Assembly (NCBI RefSeq): GCF_010365105.1 | Contig: NZ_JAAFGZ010000002.1 | Coordinates: forward strand, 1 to 64,000 | DNA length: 64,000 nt | Origin: Polaromonas sp. | GTDB lineage: Bacteria > Pseudomonadota > Gammaproteobacteria > Burkholderiales > Burkholderiaceae_C | Reading direction: 5' to 3' | Shown here: positions 62,797 to 64,000 of the stretch, one piece after another | Layout: every line of letters starts with the position of its first letter | Position numbering within the stretch: position 1 is the stretch's first letter | Notes under the pieces: generated by a model | The model's database searches: none | Seen by the model: only the letters and a program-made list of their open reading frames with translations | Told to the model about the DNA's origin: nothing | Made by a program: the position numbers and the translations under genes

Positions 62797-63150
62797 TCAG
62801 TTGCGGTCGGCGCGGGCTGCGCGGGTCGTTCCCATGGCGCCGTTACGTGCGGTGCCGCTCATGGGCGCCGTGCTGGCGGTATTGCTGGTCGTGGCAGCCG
62901 GGGCTGCAGTGTTGTTGCTGCCCATGGCATCGCTGGCCCGCTGGGCGGGTGAGGGCGCGGTTCTAACAACCGTGGCGGTATCGCTGCGCGGCACAGCCTG
63001 TTTGAGGGCGGTTGACGCTTCCTGGGGTGTCACGCCCAACGTGGCAGGTGCCGATGCACCTGCTGCCGGCATGGGGGTCTGTGCGGATGCGCTGACCACT
63101 GCCAGTGCCATCAAGGCTCCGAGGGAAATCGATTTGATATGACTTTTCAT
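62797..63150 (-). CDS. small secreted Ala/Thr-rich protein
   Basis: 117 residues with a signal peptide (SISLGALMALAVVSASAQ). The mature part is low in complexity, rich in Ala, Thr, Ser and Pro, with a short helical stretch TPQEASTALKQAVPRSD and a basic end (GTTRAARADRN). No family recognised. It is 44 bases upstream of the glycine-zipper gene on the same strand, so the two may share a transcript. Confidence 0.6.
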   Translation of the reverse strand: MKSHIKSISLGALMALAVVSASAQTPMPAAGASAPATLGVTPQEASTALKQAVPRSDTATVVRTAPSPAQRASDAMGSNNTAAPAATTSNTASTAPMSGTARNGAMGTTRAARADRN

Positions 63151-63347
63151 GATCTTGTCCTTCTGAAAAAATTTGCGGTCAACACGCTTGACGTGTCTTC
63201 GATCAGCTTCCGTTTCAAGCTGTATTGACTATAGGGAGTGCATTTTTCGTTGCGTTTCAGAGGCGACCTTATGGCGCCGTAGGAGAGAGCCGCATTTTGT
63301 TCCTGCAGATTTCCGACATTCCGGCAATGATTTACCATTTCCTTCCA

Positions 63348-64000
63348 TGAACACCTGCCTTGTTGCCTCGTCGTTGAAAACGCGTTTTTTCCGCTGTCCG
63401 CGCACCCTGTCGGAGGCGCTGCTTTGCGCAAGCCTGGCGGCTTTGCTCGGCATGCCGCAGCCATCGCTGGCGGCCTCTCCAGCGGCTTCGACTGCCGCAG
63501 GCAGGGCGCCCCAGCCGTCTTCCGCAGGACCGGACGTGTCCCGCATGACCGCGTGGATTCGCGCCACCGGCAATCACCAGGGGTTGCCTTTTGCCATCAT
63601 CGACAAAAAGGCCGCCATGCTGCACGTCTTTGACGCGTCCGGCAGACCGCTCGATTCCTCACCGGTGCTGCTCGGTCTGGCGGTGGGGGACGACTCGGCG
63701 CCCGACATCGGCACGCGCAAGATGTCGGACATCCGGCCTGACGAACGCACCACGCCGGCAGGCCGCTTCATGTCCGAGCCGGGCCGCAACCTGCAGGGCG
63801 AGGACATTGTCTGGATCGACTACGACGCCGCCGTCTCGATGCACCGCGTTCGCGCCAGCAACAAGGCCGACCGGCGGCTGGAACGCCTGGCCACGCCAAC
63901 GGCGGCCGACAACCGTATCTCCTACGGTTGCGTCAACGTGCCTGCCGCGTTCTATGACGCGCGGATCAAGCCGGTGTTCGGACGGCAGCCGGCCCTTGTC
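63348..64000 (+). CDS. L,D-transpeptidase family protein, partial (runs off window)
   Basis: At least 217 residues from the ATG at 63348, still open at the last base. The N terminus is a signal sequence (LCASLAALLGMPQPSLAAS). The catalytic YkuD motif is RISYGCVNVP with the active-site Cys; DERTTPAGRFMSEPG is the typical preceding stretch. These periplasmic enzymes crosslink peptidoglycan or attach lipoproteins to it. A divergent small secreted protein gene lies upstream. The C-terminal end is not visible. Confidence 0.85.

Overview
This is a GC-rich chromosomal window that looks like a betaproteobacterium of the order Burkholderiales, most likely a Comamonadaceae close to Polaromonas. The basis is the gene content: thiCOSGE behind a TPP riboswitch, many TRAP and Bug-type solute binding proteins, an mnmG-rsmG-lysE-parA-parB block, and a family of short AGCTAT..ATAGC palindromes scattered between genes. 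The assignment is inference; no rRNA or tRNA gene is present to anchor it.

Layout. 0.1-2.5 kb: a DUF4130 protein and radical SAM pair (uncharacterised DNA-repair type genes) with a LexA-type SOS box at the start of the pair. 2.6-5.8 kb: an operon of ybhP/clsB/ybhN type (EEP phosphatase/nuclease, cardiolipin synthase, YbhN membrane protein). 6.4-9.4 kb: a repeat-rich secreted protein, a decayed flavodoxin-like oxidoreductase gene, a Spy/CpxP-type protein and a conserved unknown. 9.4-14.9 kb: TPP riboswitch and thiC-thiO-thiS-thiG-thiE. 14.9-17.9 kb: old yellow enzyme, DUF1328 protein, a small unknown and a transglutaminase-like protein.

18-45.7 kb is a block of sugar-acid catabolism with three complete DctPQM TRAP transporters. 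Cluster A (18-27.2 kb) has a class II aldolase, FAH-family hydrolase and SDR dehydrogenase. These are divergent from a FadR-type regulator, TRAP genes, a UxaA-type dehydratase and an Ldh2-type dehydrogenase. Cluster B (30-39.1 kb) has FAH-family protein, lactonase-like amidohydrolase and aldo/keto reductase, divergent from a FucU-type mutarotase, GntR regulator, DapA-family lyase/aldolase, TRAP genes and a PfkB kinase. This resembles a non-phosphorylative L-fucose-like route. Cluster C (40-45.7 kb) has a Bug protein, TRAP genes and gluconokinase, divergent from a LacI-type regulator, and suggests gluconate use. Between A and B lie an orphan TAXI binding protein and an unknown membrane protein that share a C-terminal cysteine motif.

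45.9-54.3 kb: truncated DUF4394 lipoprotein, CoA-transferase, a Pat-type acyl-CoA synthetase/acetyltransferase next to a histone-deacetylase-family enzyme, thiolase, and an FMN reductase. 54.4-61 kb: a Phd/PIN toxin-antitoxin pair abutting mnmG-rsmG, then lysE, parA, an alpha/beta hydrolase and parB. Two perfect parS sites lie inside mnmG and one near-perfect site inside rsmG. 61-64 kb: a lipase-like hydrolase, a glycine-zipper stress protein, a small secreted protein and an L,D-transpeptidase cut by the window end.
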